DNA of 64,000 bases from Guptibacillus hwajinpoensis (GCF_020524165.1 NZ_JAIVKU010000002.1:62001-126000); one strand, 5' to 3'. Shown: positions 7,528-16,636, counted from the stretch's first letter. Numbers and translations are program-made. The notes: generated from the letters alone by a model not told the origin.

Positions 7528-9184
7528 TCTTGGCGAGATTACAACACTACCAATGTTTGCGGAGGCAAGAGTCCTTGCTGGAAAATCTTTTCTTGAACAA
7601 AAACAAGTCGAGTGGGTTTCAGTGATTGAGACACCTGTTGAAAATTTTGTGCGCCAGCACGAGTTTGTTCTTAGTACTGGAATTGGGCTCGCCGAGGAAG
7701 ACGAGGGGCTTCTTCACTTTGTGCAGGATGTCTACGAATCAGGAGCATCGGCCCTTGCTCTGGCAACCGGTCGACATGTGTATGATATTCCAAAAAAAGT
7801 GATATCCTTTGCAGAAAATAAGGGGTTTGTGCTTATTGAAATGAATTGGGAAATTCGTTTTTCTGATGTGATTCACTCCTGTATGGAGAAAATCAATCAT
7901 TACCAGCAAGAAGAATTGAAGCGTTCTGAACAAATACAGCAACGTCTCTTAGAAATGGTTCTTCAAGGAGGGGGATGCTCGGATATCGCTCGGTATGTCG
8001 CGAAACAGGTCGGGTCTCCTGTCCTGATCGCTGACACGTTAGGGAGGGTGAAAGGCGAATCAGGGTGTACCACGGAACATCTTATGCAATGGAAACACCA
8101 TCGTGAGAGTAGTGTGACCGTAGCTCATGCTGGGAATCTTCATCCGCTTCACAAAAAAATGGAGAAAATCGTAATTGGGAATGCAGCGGGCCTGTTGATG
8201 AGGATTCAGTCTGCAGGAAAGGAACAGGGGCAAATGATGGTTTTCTCTCTCACTGACCCGGATGATAGGGAGTCAAATCTTCTAGAGCATGCGTCGACTG
8301 CTGCGGCGCTTGCTTTTTTGAAAGATAGTGCGATTGAAGAGACGGAGATGCGGTTGAAAGATGATTTTATTCTGAGTCTAGCAAATGGAGAATTTGTATC
8401 GGAAGAGCGGCTCCTATCGAGAGGGAAGCTCCTCGGATATAACCTTACACTCCCTTATGTTTGTATTGTAGGAAAGTTGGAAAACTTGGAGGATCTTTTT
8501 AGTAAAAATCAAGAAGGATTTGCTTCTTATCAACACTGGTTTGAAAGCATGATTTATTATGTGAGTGAGGAAATTCTTTTGGCAGGCGAAACGATTAATC
8601 GAAGAATTCTCACTACCATCCAGGAGTCAAAGCTGCTTATTTTCCTCGAAACAGAGCCTGGAAGGAATGACCTAGTAAACCAGTATCTCGATTTACTGGA
8701 GAGGAGAGTGAGCCGATTGCTCCCAGGCGTCGTGCTGACGTGGGGAATGGGGCAGCATGGAGACGGTGTGATTGTTTTTCCGGAGAGCTACAGTAAAGCA
8801 TGCGTTGCGCTAGATCTTGGTAGAAAGCAAAGAGGGGCAGGCAGTCGAATTGATTATGAAGATACGAAAATCAATCGATTATTGCAAAGTCTCTCGCACG
8901 ATAAAGATGTGCAGGAGGTGACGATGTCAACGATCTCTCCTCTAGTTGACTATGATGAGAAGCGCAACATGGACCTGATCGGGACGTTCACCGCCTATCA
9001 TTTAAATAACGGAAATGTGAGTCAAACGGCTCGAAAGCTGAACCTTCATAGGCAGTCACTACTTTATCGGTTAAGAAAAATCGAGTCGCTAACAAGACTA
9101 TCCTTGATGAATCCGGATGACGTGTTCCTTCTCGATTTGAGCATCAAAATATGGTCCGTTGGTTTGAAAGATGCGAACGGTTAA
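7517..9184 (+). CDS. PucR-family transcriptional regulator of the ectoine operon
   Basis: ATGs at 7508, 7511 and 7517 are possible; the last has AAGGA at a normal distance. The N-terminal ~125 residues are a PucR-type ligand domain (ETPVENFVRQHEFVLSTGIG), the middle is CdaR-GGDEF-like, and the last ~60 residues form a PucR helix-turn-helix (NNGNVSQTARKLNLHRQSLL). In B. subtilis PucR controls purine catabolism. Position inside an ectoine operon suggests this one senses ectoine or a breakdown product. The usual proteobacterial ectoine regulator, EnuR (MocR type), is not seen. Translationally coupled to eutB and followed by a terminator. Confidence 0.8.
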   Translation: MTVNLGEITTLPMFAEARVLAGKSFLEQKQVEWVSVIETPVENFVRQHEFVLSTGIGLAEEDEGLLHFVQDVYESGASALALATGRHVYDIPKKVISFAENKGFVLIEMNWEIRFSDVIHSCMEKINHYQQEELKRSEQIQQRLLEMVLQGGGCSDIARYVAKQVGSPVLIADTLGRVKGESGCTTEHLMQWKHHRESSVTVAHAGNLHPLHKKMEKIVIGNAAGLLMRIQSAGKEQGQMMVFSLTDPDDRESNLLEHASTAAALAFLKDSAIEETEMRLKDDFILSLANGEFVSEERLLSRGKLLGYNLTLPYVCIVGKLENLEDLFSKNQEGFASYQHWFESMIYYVSEEILLAGETINRRILTTIQESKLLIFLETEPGRNDLVNQYLDLLERRVSRLLPGVVLTWGMGQHGDGVIVFPESYSKACVALDLGRKQRGAGSRIDYEDTKINRLLQSLSHDKDVQEVTMSTISPLVDYDEKRNMDLIGTFTAYHLNNGNVSQTARKLNLHRQSLLYRLRKIESLTRLSLMNPDDVFLLDLSIKIWSVGLKDANG

Positions 9185-9236
9185 GTTAAGACGTTATTGG
9201 AATGAGATTGGAATTTCAAACCGAATAGAAGCTTAG

Positions 9237-9269
9237 GCAGTACCTGGATGATTGGGTACTGCTTTTTTT
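9237..9269 (+). terminator. Terminator between the pucR-type gene and doeA
   Basis: The arms GCAGTACC and GGTACTGC enclose a 10-base loop and are followed by seven T. It divides the locus into a eutB-regulator unit and a doeA-onward unit, so a second promoter is expected in 9270-9440, where I cannot fix one with confidence. Confidence 0.75.
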
Positions 9270-9456
9270 GACGTTTATAGTAGACGTTTTTTTGTTGGTC
9301 ATCCTCGCTTGTCTTATAGTCGACCCCATTAGGTAAATTGTCTAAACCAACTAGGAAAACTTCATACAGTTTTGCAGATGCTTTAAAGGTCTTCAATTGA
9401 GTATGATGAACGAAAGTAATTAACGAAATGTTCTGAATTCATGAAGTGGAGGGAGA

Positions 9457-10668
9457 ATGAACGCGATGCAATCCTTTGAGATGAGTGAATTTCAGGAGCG
9501 GATTCAGCGGACGAAGAGACGGATGGAAGCGGAAGGGCTTGAAGTGTTGTTGATTACAGATCCAGCAAATATGAATTATCTCTCAGGTTATGACGGTTGG
9601 TCCTTCTATGTTGATCAGATGGTCGTCGTCATCATTGATGAAGAGCATCCGCTTTGGATCGGTAGACAAATGGATGCGAATGGAGCGAAAGCGACGACGT
9701 GGCTGTATCGAGAGAACATCATTTCCTATACGGATGATTATGTCCATTCGGACGTCAAGCATCCAATGGATTTTGTTGCAGACATCTTGCGGCAAATCGG
9801 TCAGGGAAATCGCGTCATCGGTGTCGAAATGGGAGCTTATTATTTCTCAGCACTTGCGTTCGAACATTTGAAAAAAGGATTGCCCAATGCCGTTTGGAAG
9901 AATGCGACTCTACTCGTTAATCATGTGAGGATGATCAAGTCAGATCAAGAAATTGCGTATATTCGCAACGCAGCAAGGCTTGTTGAACGAGGCATGACAA
10001 AGGCGATACAGTCCATTGCTGAAGGCGTTCGAGAATGTGATGTAGTAGGAGATATTTATCAAAGTCTCATTCGGGGTACGCCTGAGTTCGGGGGAGATTA
10101 TCCTGCCATCGTGCCGATGCTTCCTTCTGGTGAAAATACGTGTACACCGCATCTTACTTGGACGGATAAAAAGTACCGGGATAAAGATCTCGTCATCATT
10201 GAGCTCGCGGGCTGTTATAAGCGATACCACTGTCCAATGGCTCGGACGGTATCGATCGGTTCTCAGGAAGAAAGAGTGAACGATATCGCAAGGGTGGTTG
10301 TTGAAGGCTTGAACGAAGCTCTCGCATTTGCGAAGCCTGGCGTTACGTGTGAGGAAGTGGAGGGAGTCTGGCGGAGAACGATTGCAAAGTACGGCGTCAT
10401 GAAGGATTCTCGAATTGGGTATTCGATGGGACTGAATTATCCGCCAGATTGGGGCGAACATACGGCGAGCATCAGGCAGGGAGATCACACCGTGTTGAAG
10501 CCGAATATGGCGTTTCATATGATTCCAGGAATTTGGTATGACGATTTTGGAATTGAAATTAGTGAATCCTTTTATGTCACGGATAAAGGTATCGAGGTGC
10601 TAGCTAATATGCCACGAAAACTGATTACCGCCACCGATCTATTTGCGATGGATAATGACGCGGTGTAG
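9457..10668 (+). CDS. doeA: Ectoine hydrolase (M24 peptidase family)
   Basis: The 403-residue protein has the creatinase/M24 layout: an N-terminal domain (VLLITDPANMNYLSGYDGW) and a C-terminal pita-bread domain (from about residue 165). DoeA opens the ectoine ring to N-acetyl-2,4-diaminobutyrate. Diagnostic segments are FGGDYPAIVPMLPSGENTCT, YPPDWGEHTASIRQGD and FHMIPGIWYDDFGIEISESF. As in other DoeA/EutD proteins, several metal ligands of true M24 peptidases are replaced (ELAGCYKRYHCPMART where a peptidase has the D..D pair). GGAGGGA stands just before the ATG. It opens a run of six closely spaced genes to 16629. Confidence 0.88.
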   Translation: MNAMQSFEMSEFQERIQRTKRRMEAEGLEVLLITDPANMNYLSGYDGWSFYVDQMVVVIIDEEHPLWIGRQMDANGAKATTWLYRENIISYTDDYVHSDVKHPMDFVADILRQIGQGNRVIGVEMGAYYFSALAFEHLKKGLPNAVWKNATLLVNHVRMIKSDQEIAYIRNAARLVERGMTKAIQSIAEGVRECDVVGDIYQSLIRGTPEFGGDYPAIVPMLPSGENTCTPHLTWTDKKYRDKDLVIIELAGCYKRYHCPMARTVSIGSQEERVNDIARVVVEGLNEALAFAKPGVTCEEVEGVWRRTIAKYGVMKDSRIGYSMGLNYPPDWGEHTASIRQGDHTVLKPNMAFHMIPGIWYDDFGIEISESFYVTDKGIEVLANMPRKLITATDLFAMDNDAV

Positions 10669-10683
10669 GCGAGGAGTGATGAG

Positions 10684-11655
10684 ATGATTCTTTTTACAGA
10701 AGAAGATATTCGTAAGCACGTGAACTTGAATGCGGAAACGATTCAAGTGGTTGAAGATGCGTTCACGAGCCTTGCTACAAAGCGAGTAGAAATGCCTCCG
10801 ATTATGCGTATTGATATTCCGGCTTATAACGGAGAAGTGGATGTGAAATCGGCTTATGTGGAAGGACTGGATTATTTCGCAATTAAAGTATCAACAGGAT
10901 TTTTCGATAATTTTAAGCTAGGTTTGCCTAGTGGGAATGGCCTTATGATGCTATTCCATTCTCAAACAGGAAAGCCTGAAGCCCTCCTTCTCGATAACGG
11001 TTATTTAACAGATATTCGAACTGCTGCCGCAGGGGCAGTGGCGACGAAGCACCTCGCAAGACAAGACGCGCGAACAGTAGGGGTGATCGGAACAGGGAGT
11101 CAGGCGCGGTATCAGGTTCAGGCAATTGCGCGAGTACGTCCTATTGAAAGCGTATTGGTATACGGGCGGGATGAGGGAAAGGCTGCGCAATATATGAAAG
11201 ACGTGGAGTCGCACCTTGGCGTAAAGGTTGAGAGAGCAAGCCCGGAAGAAGTGGTACGAAGAAGCGATATTGTTGTCACGACCACCCCCGCTACAAGCCC
11301 GATTATAAAAGAGGAATGGCTACACGATGGTCTTCATATTACCGCGATGGGATCGGATGCTGAAGGGAAGCAGGAGCTTGAAGTGGGGATTTTAGAAAAG
11401 GCGGATCTCCTTGTATGTGATGTGAAAAGTCAATCTCGTAAACTAGGAGAAATTCACCACGCACTTGATCAGGAACAAATGATGAAGAAGGCAGTAGAGA
11501 TTGGTGAGATTACAGCGGGGCGAATGAAAGGCAGAGTGACGAACGAGGAAATCACGGTATGCGATTTAACGGGGACGGGTGTCCAGGATACAGCCATCGC
11601 TCTTTATACGTACAACATCCTGAAAGAAAAGAAAGCCCGTGCATCGATTCACTAG
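10684..11655 (+). CDS. eutC: Ectoine utilisation protein EutC (ornithine cyclodeaminase/mu-crystallin family)
   Basis: The 323-residue protein has the family's dimerisation part with KVSTGFFDNFKLGLPSGNG and LLLDNGYLTDIRTAAAGAVA, then a Rossmann domain (VGVIGTGSQARYQVQAIARV, about residues 135-155). Ornithine cyclodeaminase homologues in ectoine clusters (EutC) work with EutB on the hydroxyectoine branch; the chemistry is an NAD-linked deamination or reduction. It starts 15 bases after doeA and ends 22 bases before the next gene. The call rests on family plus operon; ornithine or alanine chemistry cannot be excluded by sequence alone. Confidence 0.82.
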   Translation: MILFTEEDIRKHVNLNAETIQVVEDAFTSLATKRVEMPPIMRIDIPAYNGEVDVKSAYVEGLDYFAIKVSTGFFDNFKLGLPSGNGLMMLFHSQTGKPEALLLDNGYLTDIRTAAAGAVATKHLARQDARTVGVIGTGSQARYQVQAIARVRPIESVLVYGRDEGKAAQYMKDVESHLGVKVERASPEEVVRRSDIVVTTTPATSPIIKEEWLHDGLHITAMGSDAEGKQELEVGILEKADLLVCDVKSQSRKLGEIHHALDQEQMMKKAVEIGEITAGRMKGRVTNEEITVCDLTGTGVQDTAIALYTYNILKEKKARASIH

Positions 11656-11677
11656 TGACGAAAAGGAGATGAAGAAA

Positions 11678-12871
11678 ATGAAGAAAACAAACAATGGAAC
11701 AACGGCGGTATGGGCAGGGGAAAAGGACTATCTTGTCCATGGGGCGACACAGGTTCCGGTCGTGCTAAGCGTTGCTTATGGGTACGACGATATGGATGAA
11801 TGGTATGAGGTAGCGGTTGGAAACAAGAAGGGTCATATTTACGGACGAAATACGAATCCAACGGTTCAGGCTTTTGAAGACAAAGTGAAAGCACTTGAAG
11901 GAGCGGAAGCCGCTACTAGCTTCTCGACTGGAATGGCCGCGATCAGCAACACACTTTCAACGTTTCTTATGCCAGGCGACCGTATCGTATCGATTAAAGA
12001 TACATATGGCGGTACGAATAAAATATTCACCGAGTTTCTGCCACGACTGAACATTGAAGTGGTGCTATGTGAAACAGGAAATCACGAGATGATCGAGGAG
12101 GAAGTGGCAAAGGGATGTAAAGTCCTTTATCTCGAGACCCCAACAAACCCAACGGTGAAAATAACAGACATCCAGCGTATGGCGAAAGCAGGTCACGACG
12201 TTGGTGCCCTTGTCGTGGTGGACAATACGTTCGCAACGCCAATAAATCAGAATCCGTTGGAGCTCGGAGTTGACCTTGTCCTTCATAGCGCGACGAAGTT
12301 TCTCGGTGGGCATGCAGATGCGCTTGGGGGCGTTATTTGTGGAAGAAAGGAACTGATCGAGAAAATCTATCACTACCGAGAAATTAATGGAGCAACAATG
12401 GATCCGATGGCCGCCTACCTCATATTGAGAGGCATGAAAACCCTGCATCTGCGTGTGAAGAAACAGTGTGAAAACGCGATGAAGGTAGCGAAATATCTTC
12501 AAAGCCAGGAGCTTGTCGAGGCGGTTTTCTATCCAGGACTTGAAACGCATCCAGGACATGAGATTGCGAAGAAACAGATGAAGGACTTTGGAGGAATGTT
12601 CAGTTTTTCCGTGAAAGGCGGCGTTGAAACGATGCGCCACTTGCTTCCGAAATTGAAATATGCCAACCGAGCGGCAAATCTTGGGGCGGTCGAGACAACG
12701 GTAGGACCATCGCGTACGACGAGCCACGTTGAATGTACGCCAGAAGAACGAGCGCTAATGGGCATTCCAGAAGGACTCGTCAGATATTCAGCTGGGATTG
12801 AAGACGTCGAGGATTTGATTGCGGATCTTGAACAGGCATTCCAATCGGTGACGAGTGAAGCAAAGGTGTAG
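11678..12871 (+). CDS. Cystathionine gamma-synthase/lyase-like PLP enzyme in the ectoine operon
   Basis: The start is set at ATG 11678 because AAAGGAG (11662-11668) precedes it by 9 bases; an upstream ATG at 11639 would overlap eutC. The 397-residue protein is a typical Cys/Met-metabolism fold-type I enzyme. The PLP lysine is Lys207 (LHSATKFLGGHADA), with IYGRNTNPT near residue 54, the DTYGGT loop near 108, and VRYSAGIED at the C-terminal carboxylate site. These enzymes act at the gamma carbon of amino acids. No sulfur gene is nearby. In this operon the obvious substrate is 2,4-diaminobutyrate, whose gamma-amino group could be replaced by water to give homoserine (inference; see findings). 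A plain gamma-lyase giving 2-oxobutyrate is the alternative. Confidence 0.8.
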   Translation: MKKTNNGTTAVWAGEKDYLVHGATQVPVVLSVAYGYDDMDEWYEVAVGNKKGHIYGRNTNPTVQAFEDKVKALEGAEAATSFSTGMAAISNTLSTFLMPGDRIVSIKDTYGGTNKIFTEFLPRLNIEVVLCETGNHEMIEEEVAKGCKVLYLETPTNPTVKITDIQRMAKAGHDVGALVVVDNTFATPINQNPLELGVDLVLHSATKFLGGHADALGGVICGRKELIEKIYHYREINGATMDPMAAYLILRGMKTLHLRVKKQCENAMKVAKYLQSQELVEAVFYPGLETHPGHEIAKKQMKDFGGMFSFSVKGGVETMRHLLPKLKYANRAANLGAVETTVGPSRTTSHVECTPEERALMGIPEGLVRYSAGIEDVEDLIADLEQAFQSVTSEAKV

Positions 12872-12895
12872 AAAGAGAGCAAAGGAGGGACGAGC

Positions 12896-14089
12896 ATGGC
12901 TCCGGAGCATACAGAAATGGAACGAGCGGAGGCGATGCAAGAAGAGTTAGTTAGGTTTCGACGGACGCTACATGCGTATCCCGAGCTTAGCTTTCAAGAG
13001 AGGCAAACGGCAAAGTTCGTTTCGACGACGCTACGTGATTTAGGTGTCACTCATATTAGAGCGTGCGGGGGATTTGGCGTGGTTGGGACTATTAGCAGTG
13101 GAGTAGGACCGACTATTGCGATTCGAGCAGACATGGATGCCCTTCCCATTCAGGAATCAGGCACTCACGCTTACCGATCGAAAAATGATGGCGTGATGCA
13201 TGCCTGTGGCCATGATGCCCACACCGCCATGTTGCTAGGCGTTGCAAAGCTATTAGTTGAGGATCAGCGTAATGGAAGTCTTCAAGGTACGGTGAAGCTG
13301 ATTTTCCAACCCGCTGAAGAAGCAACGGATGACAGCGGGCTTTCAGGTGCTTCTTACATGATATTGGATGGCGTGTTAGACGATGTTGAAGCTGCTGTTG
13401 CGCTTCACGTATGTCCCTGGCAACCAGTCGGTGTCATTCAAGTAAATGATGGAGAAAGCATGGCAAATGTCGACGTCTTTGAGGGAGTGATCGCTGGTTC
13501 AGGAGGGCACGGGGGATACCCGCATATGGGGTCAGATCCAATCTGGTTGTTATCTTCTGTGCTACCGGTCCTTTATAGCATTGTGAATCGTCGCATATCC
13601 CCACTTGAGACAGCCGTTGCAAGCATCGGGGAGATTCATGCTGGAAGTGCTAGCAACGTTATTCCTGATGAAGTCAGGGTAGTTGGAACGTTTCGATCGT
13701 ATTCGGCAGAGGCGAGGGAGAGCTTGACCCTGGAGCTTGAGAAAGCGTTTCAGGTTGCAGAAGTACTTGGTGGAACGTATGAATTTCATGTTGAACATGG
13801 CGAGCCAGCTCTTCGAAATGAAGCTCAAGTGAATCGAATCATTGAAAGGGCAGCGGTAGAGTTAGATCCAAATATAGAAATAGCACGTGGACCATTTGGT
13901 CTAGGCGGTGAGGATTTTGCTTATATGGCAGAGCGAGTGCCGGCCGCAATGTTTTTCCTTGGTAGTGCCATACCAGACGGGACCAGTAGGGAGCTTCATA
14001 CCCCTATTTTCGATATTGATGAACGCTGTCTTCCGATTGGAACAGCGCTACTAACGAAAACCGCGCACGAAATGCTGAAATCAATCTAA
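12896..14089 (+). CDS. doeB2: M20 amidohydrolase, N-acetyl-diaminobutyrate deacetylase (DoeB2-like)
   Basis: The 397-residue protein is an M20D zinc amidohydrolase (hippurate hydrolase/IAA-amino acid hydrolase type). Metal-site motifs are IAIRADMDALPI, MHACGHDAHTAMLLG, FQPAEEATDD and LGGEDFAYMAERVPAAMFFL, with a lid domain between (about residues 185-300, GGHGGYPHMGSDPI). In ectoine degradation the acetyl group of N-acetyl-2,4-diaminobutyrate must be removed; some bacteria use an M20 enzyme (DoeB2) instead of the aspartoacylase-type DoeB, and no DoeB homologue is visible here. AAAGGAGG lies in front of the ATG. Substrate is inferred from the operon. Confidence 0.78.
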   Translation: MAPEHTEMERAEAMQEELVRFRRTLHAYPELSFQERQTAKFVSTTLRDLGVTHIRACGGFGVVGTISSGVGPTIAIRADMDALPIQESGTHAYRSKNDGVMHACGHDAHTAMLLGVAKLLVEDQRNGSLQGTVKLIFQPAEEATDDSGLSGASYMILDGVLDDVEAAVALHVCPWQPVGVIQVNDGESMANVDVFEGVIAGSGGHGGYPHMGSDPIWLLSSVLPVLYSIVNRRISPLETAVASIGEIHAGSASNVIPDEVRVVGTFRSYSAEARESLTLELEKAFQVAEVLGGTYEFHVEHGEPALRNEAQVNRIIERAAVELDPNIEIARGPFGLGGEDFAYMAERVPAAMFFLGSAIPDGTSRELHTPIFDIDERCLPIGTALLTKTAHEMLKSI

Positions 14090-14104
14090 GGGGAGGTGTC
14101 ACAA

Positions 14105-15157
14105 GTGGCGCATCGCATTGCCTTTATTGGCTTTGGGGGAGTAGGTCAAGGACTCGCCGATATCATTCAAAACCAGGGTGAAGAACTTTTAAAAAAGGAA
14201 GGGCTGGAGCTTCAAGTAGTGGCCATTTCGGATATGATGAAGGGTTCGCTTTATCATCCAGAAGGACTAAATCTGAAAGTCGTGCATGAGACGTTAAAGT
14301 CGACTGGATCGCTTCACTCTTATCCAGAAGAACCTGGACTCATCAGAGGACTTGATAGTATTCAAACGATCAAACAATCAAATGCGGATACGATCGTTGA
14401 AGTAACGTTTACGGATGTGAGAACAGGTCAGCCTGCGATCGATCATTGTAAGGCGGCTTTTCTATCAAGAAAAAATGTGGTTACAACGAATAAGGGGCCA
14501 ATTGCGCTAGCGTATCGTGAATTAAGTAAGCTTGCGAAAGATAACGGGGTGTTTTTTGGGTTCGAAGGAACAGTGATGAGCGGAACGCCTGCACTTAGAA
14601 TGCCGCGTACAACACTTGCTGGAAATGAGATATCTGAGATAAGAGGGATTTTTAATGGAACTTGCAATTACATGTTAACGCGAATGGAAGAGGGTTTATC
14701 CTTTGACGCTGCTTTAAAAGAAGCACAGGATCTTGGATTTGCAGAAGCTGATCCAACGAATGATCTTGAAGGATACGATGTTAGATATAAAGTGGTTATT
14801 CTAGCGAATTACGTGATGGGTAGCTCCCTTACTGTAGAAGAAGTCGCGTGCCAGGGAATGAGTCATATTACGACTCAGGATATCGTGGAGGCAAAGCAAA
14901 ACGGGGAACGCTGGAAGCTGTTAGGAACGCTAAAGAAAGGAAAGGAAGGCATCATTGCAACCGTAGGACCAGAACGGCTACCGCTTACGGATCCTCTTGC
15001 TTCTATCAGCGGGGCGACGAACGCAATAACGTATGAGTGTAGTCTTGCGGGTCCTATCACGCTAGCAGGAGCAGGAGCTGGGATTAAAGAAACGGGCTTC
15101 TCGCTATTAATCGATTTAATTCACTTTCATCGGGAGAAAAAAGCGGTCACAACCTAA
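14105..15157 (+). CDS. Homoserine dehydrogenase without ACT domain
   Basis: GTG 14105 is preferred over GTG 14096 because GGGGAGG occupies 14090-14096, 8 bases ahead of the former. The Rossmann motif is IAFIGFGGVGQGLADII, followed by VTTNKGPIALAYREL, then the homoserine dehydrogenase core NGTCNYMLTRMEEGLSFDAA and GFAEADPTNDLEGYDVRYK with the catalytic Asp/Lys region. About 350 residues, no C-terminal ACT domain, so no threonine feedback site; this suits a catabolic role. It interconverts homoserine and aspartate 4-semialdehyde. Its place between the deacetylase and an aldehyde dehydrogenase suggests oxidation of homoserine during ectoine breakdown (inference). Confidence 0.82.
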   Translation: MAHRIAFIGFGGVGQGLADIIQNQGEELLKKEGLELQVVAISDMMKGSLYHPEGLNLKVVHETLKSTGSLHSYPEEPGLIRGLDSIQTIKQSNADTIVEVTFTDVRTGQPAIDHCKAAFLSRKNVVTTNKGPIALAYRELSKLAKDNGVFFGFEGTVMSGTPALRMPRTTLAGNEISEIRGIFNGTCNYMLTRMEEGLSFDAALKEAQDLGFAEADPTNDLEGYDVRYKVVILANYVMGSSLTVEEVACQGMSHITTQDIVEAKQNGERWKLLGTLKKGKEGIIATVGPERLPLTDPLASISGATNAITYECSLAGPITLAGAGAGIKETGFSLLIDLIHFHREKKAVTT

Positions 15158-15177
15158 TGGGAAGGATGGATGTGAGG

Positions 15178-16629
15178 ATGACAACACAAACGGCTGTTCA
15201 GGGCATGTACCTTGCAGGGAAATGGACGATGAGAGAGGCAAAGATTGACGTGTTAGATCCGCATGATCAATCACTTATTTGCAGTGTTCCTTCTGCTTCT
15301 GCTGAAGATATGCATCTAGCCATTGACGAAGCGAAAAGAGGCATGAAAATCGCTGCCGAGCTTCCCGTTCATAAGCGAATGGCGATTCTTCACAGGGCTG
15401 CTGAGTATGTCGATGAAAATCGAACGCGTTTTGCGAGAACGATTGCTATGGAAGGTAGCAAAACGATCAAAGAAGCAAGGGGAGAGGTGCAGCGTTGTAT
15501 TGAAACGTTGAAATTATCTGCTGAAGAGGCAAGGCGAATTAACGGTGAAACGATTCCATTTGATCAGCGTCCCGGTAGCGAAGATCGCCTTGGTTACTAT
15601 TTCCGCTTCCCTGTTGGCATTATCGGAGCAATCACGCCATTTAATGATCCGTTAAATCTCGTGGCTCATAAGATTGGACCAGCGATCGCAGCGGGCAATG
15701 CCATCATCGTGAAACCTGCTACAGTGACCCCGCTTAGTGCGCTTCTACTAGCAGAAGCCTTTGATCATGCAAACCTTCCTCACGGAGTGCTCTCTGTGAT
15801 TACCGGAAGAGGGAATGAGATTGGAAACGTGCTTGTCACACATCCGGACGTCCGAATGATTTCATTTACCGGTGGTTTGGAAACAGGTGAGCAGATTACA
15901 CATCAGGCAGGTTTGAAAAAAATTAGTATGGAGCTAGGGTCGAATTCCCCGGTCATCGTATTGAATGATGCGGACCTCGAACATGCTGTCAGGGCAACCG
16001 TTTCAGGCTCTTTTTCGGCAGCAGGGCAAAATTGTATCGGCGTGCAACGCGTGTATATTCAGGAAGGGATCTATGACGCTTTTGAAGAACTGTTTGTTAA
16101 AGAGACGTTGGCTCTATCTGTTGGTGACAAAATGCTTGAAACGACGGATATGGGACCAATGATCAATGAAAGAGAAGCCAAGCGAGTGGAATCGTGGGTA
16201 GCGGAGGCATTGGATCATGGTGCGAAACTCCTGGCTGGTGGTGTGAGAGAGGGGGCTTATTATACACCAACTGTCCTGACGCACGTTCCTCAGGATTGTA
16301 TGATCGCAAAGCAGGAAATTTTCGGACCCGCTGTACTTCTCTATCCTGTAAGGGATTTAGATGAAGCGATTGATCTTGCAAATGATGTGAATTATGGGCT
16401 ACATGGGGGGATTTTTACTGAAAATCTCGAGAATGCTTTTGAAGCGATCACCCGGCTACAAGTTGGTGGACTGATGATTAACGATAGCTCAGATTATCGA
16501 ATTGACGGTATGCCTTTCGGAGGGATCAAAGGTTCAGGAATTGGACGAGAAGGTGTAAAGAGTTCGATTCTGGAAATGACTGAGCCACGCGTCGTTAGCT
16601 TTAAGTTGAAACACCGAATGAAGGCGTAG
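15178..16629 (+). CDS. doeC: Aldehyde dehydrogenase, probable aspartate-semialdehyde dehydrogenase (DoeC-like)
   Basis: In-frame ATGs lie at 15157, 15169 and 15178; the first overlaps the previous stop by one base. I prefer 15178 (483 residues) because GAAGGA and GTGAGG lie before it, but this is uncertain. Counting from it, the ALDH residues are Asn155 (TPFNDP), Glu252 (SMELGSNSP) and the nucleophile Cys286 (AAGQNCIGVQR). In ectoine degradation DoeC oxidises aspartate semialdehyde to aspartate with NAD(P); the homoserine dehydrogenase gene just upstream would supply this substrate. A hairpin follows the stop, so this ends the doeA transcript, perhaps with read-through into the transporter gene. 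Confidence 0.8.
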   Translation: MTTQTAVQGMYLAGKWTMREAKIDVLDPHDQSLICSVPSASAEDMHLAIDEAKRGMKIAAELPVHKRMAILHRAAEYVDENRTRFARTIAMEGSKTIKEARGEVQRCIETLKLSAEEARRINGETIPFDQRPGSEDRLGYYFRFPVGIIGAITPFNDPLNLVAHKIGPAIAAGNAIIVKPATVTPLSALLLAEAFDHANLPHGVLSVITGRGNEIGNVLVTHPDVRMISFTGGLETGEQITHQAGLKKISMELGSNSPVIVLNDADLEHAVRATVSGSFSAAGQNCIGVQRVYIQEGIYDAFEELFVKETLALSVGDKMLETTDMGPMINEREAKRVESWVAEALDHGAKLLAGGVREGAYYTPTVLTHVPQDCMIAKQEIFGPAVLLYPVRDLDEAIDLANDVNYGLHGGIFTENLENAFEAITRLQVGGLMINDSSDYRIDGMPFGGIKGSGIGREGVKSSILEMTEPRVVSFKLKHRMKA

Positions 16630-16636
16630 AACACGA

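Noticed and set aside
9181..9396. 71-codon minus-strand frame between regulator and doeA
   Set aside because: It runs across a strong terminator hairpin and lacks a supported start.
9940..10518. Long minus-strand frame (192 codons) opposite doeA
   Set aside because: It is a shadow of the doeA coding frame: no ribosome site, no recognisable domain, and the plus-strand protein has clear family motifs.
12065..12727. 220-codon minus-strand frame opposite the PLP enzyme
   Set aside because: Antisense shadow of a well-conserved coding region, composition unlike a real protein.
11678..12871. Methionine biosynthesis enzyme (metB/metC)
   Set aside because: No sulfur-assimilation neighbours; the gene is embedded in an ectoine catabolic operon.
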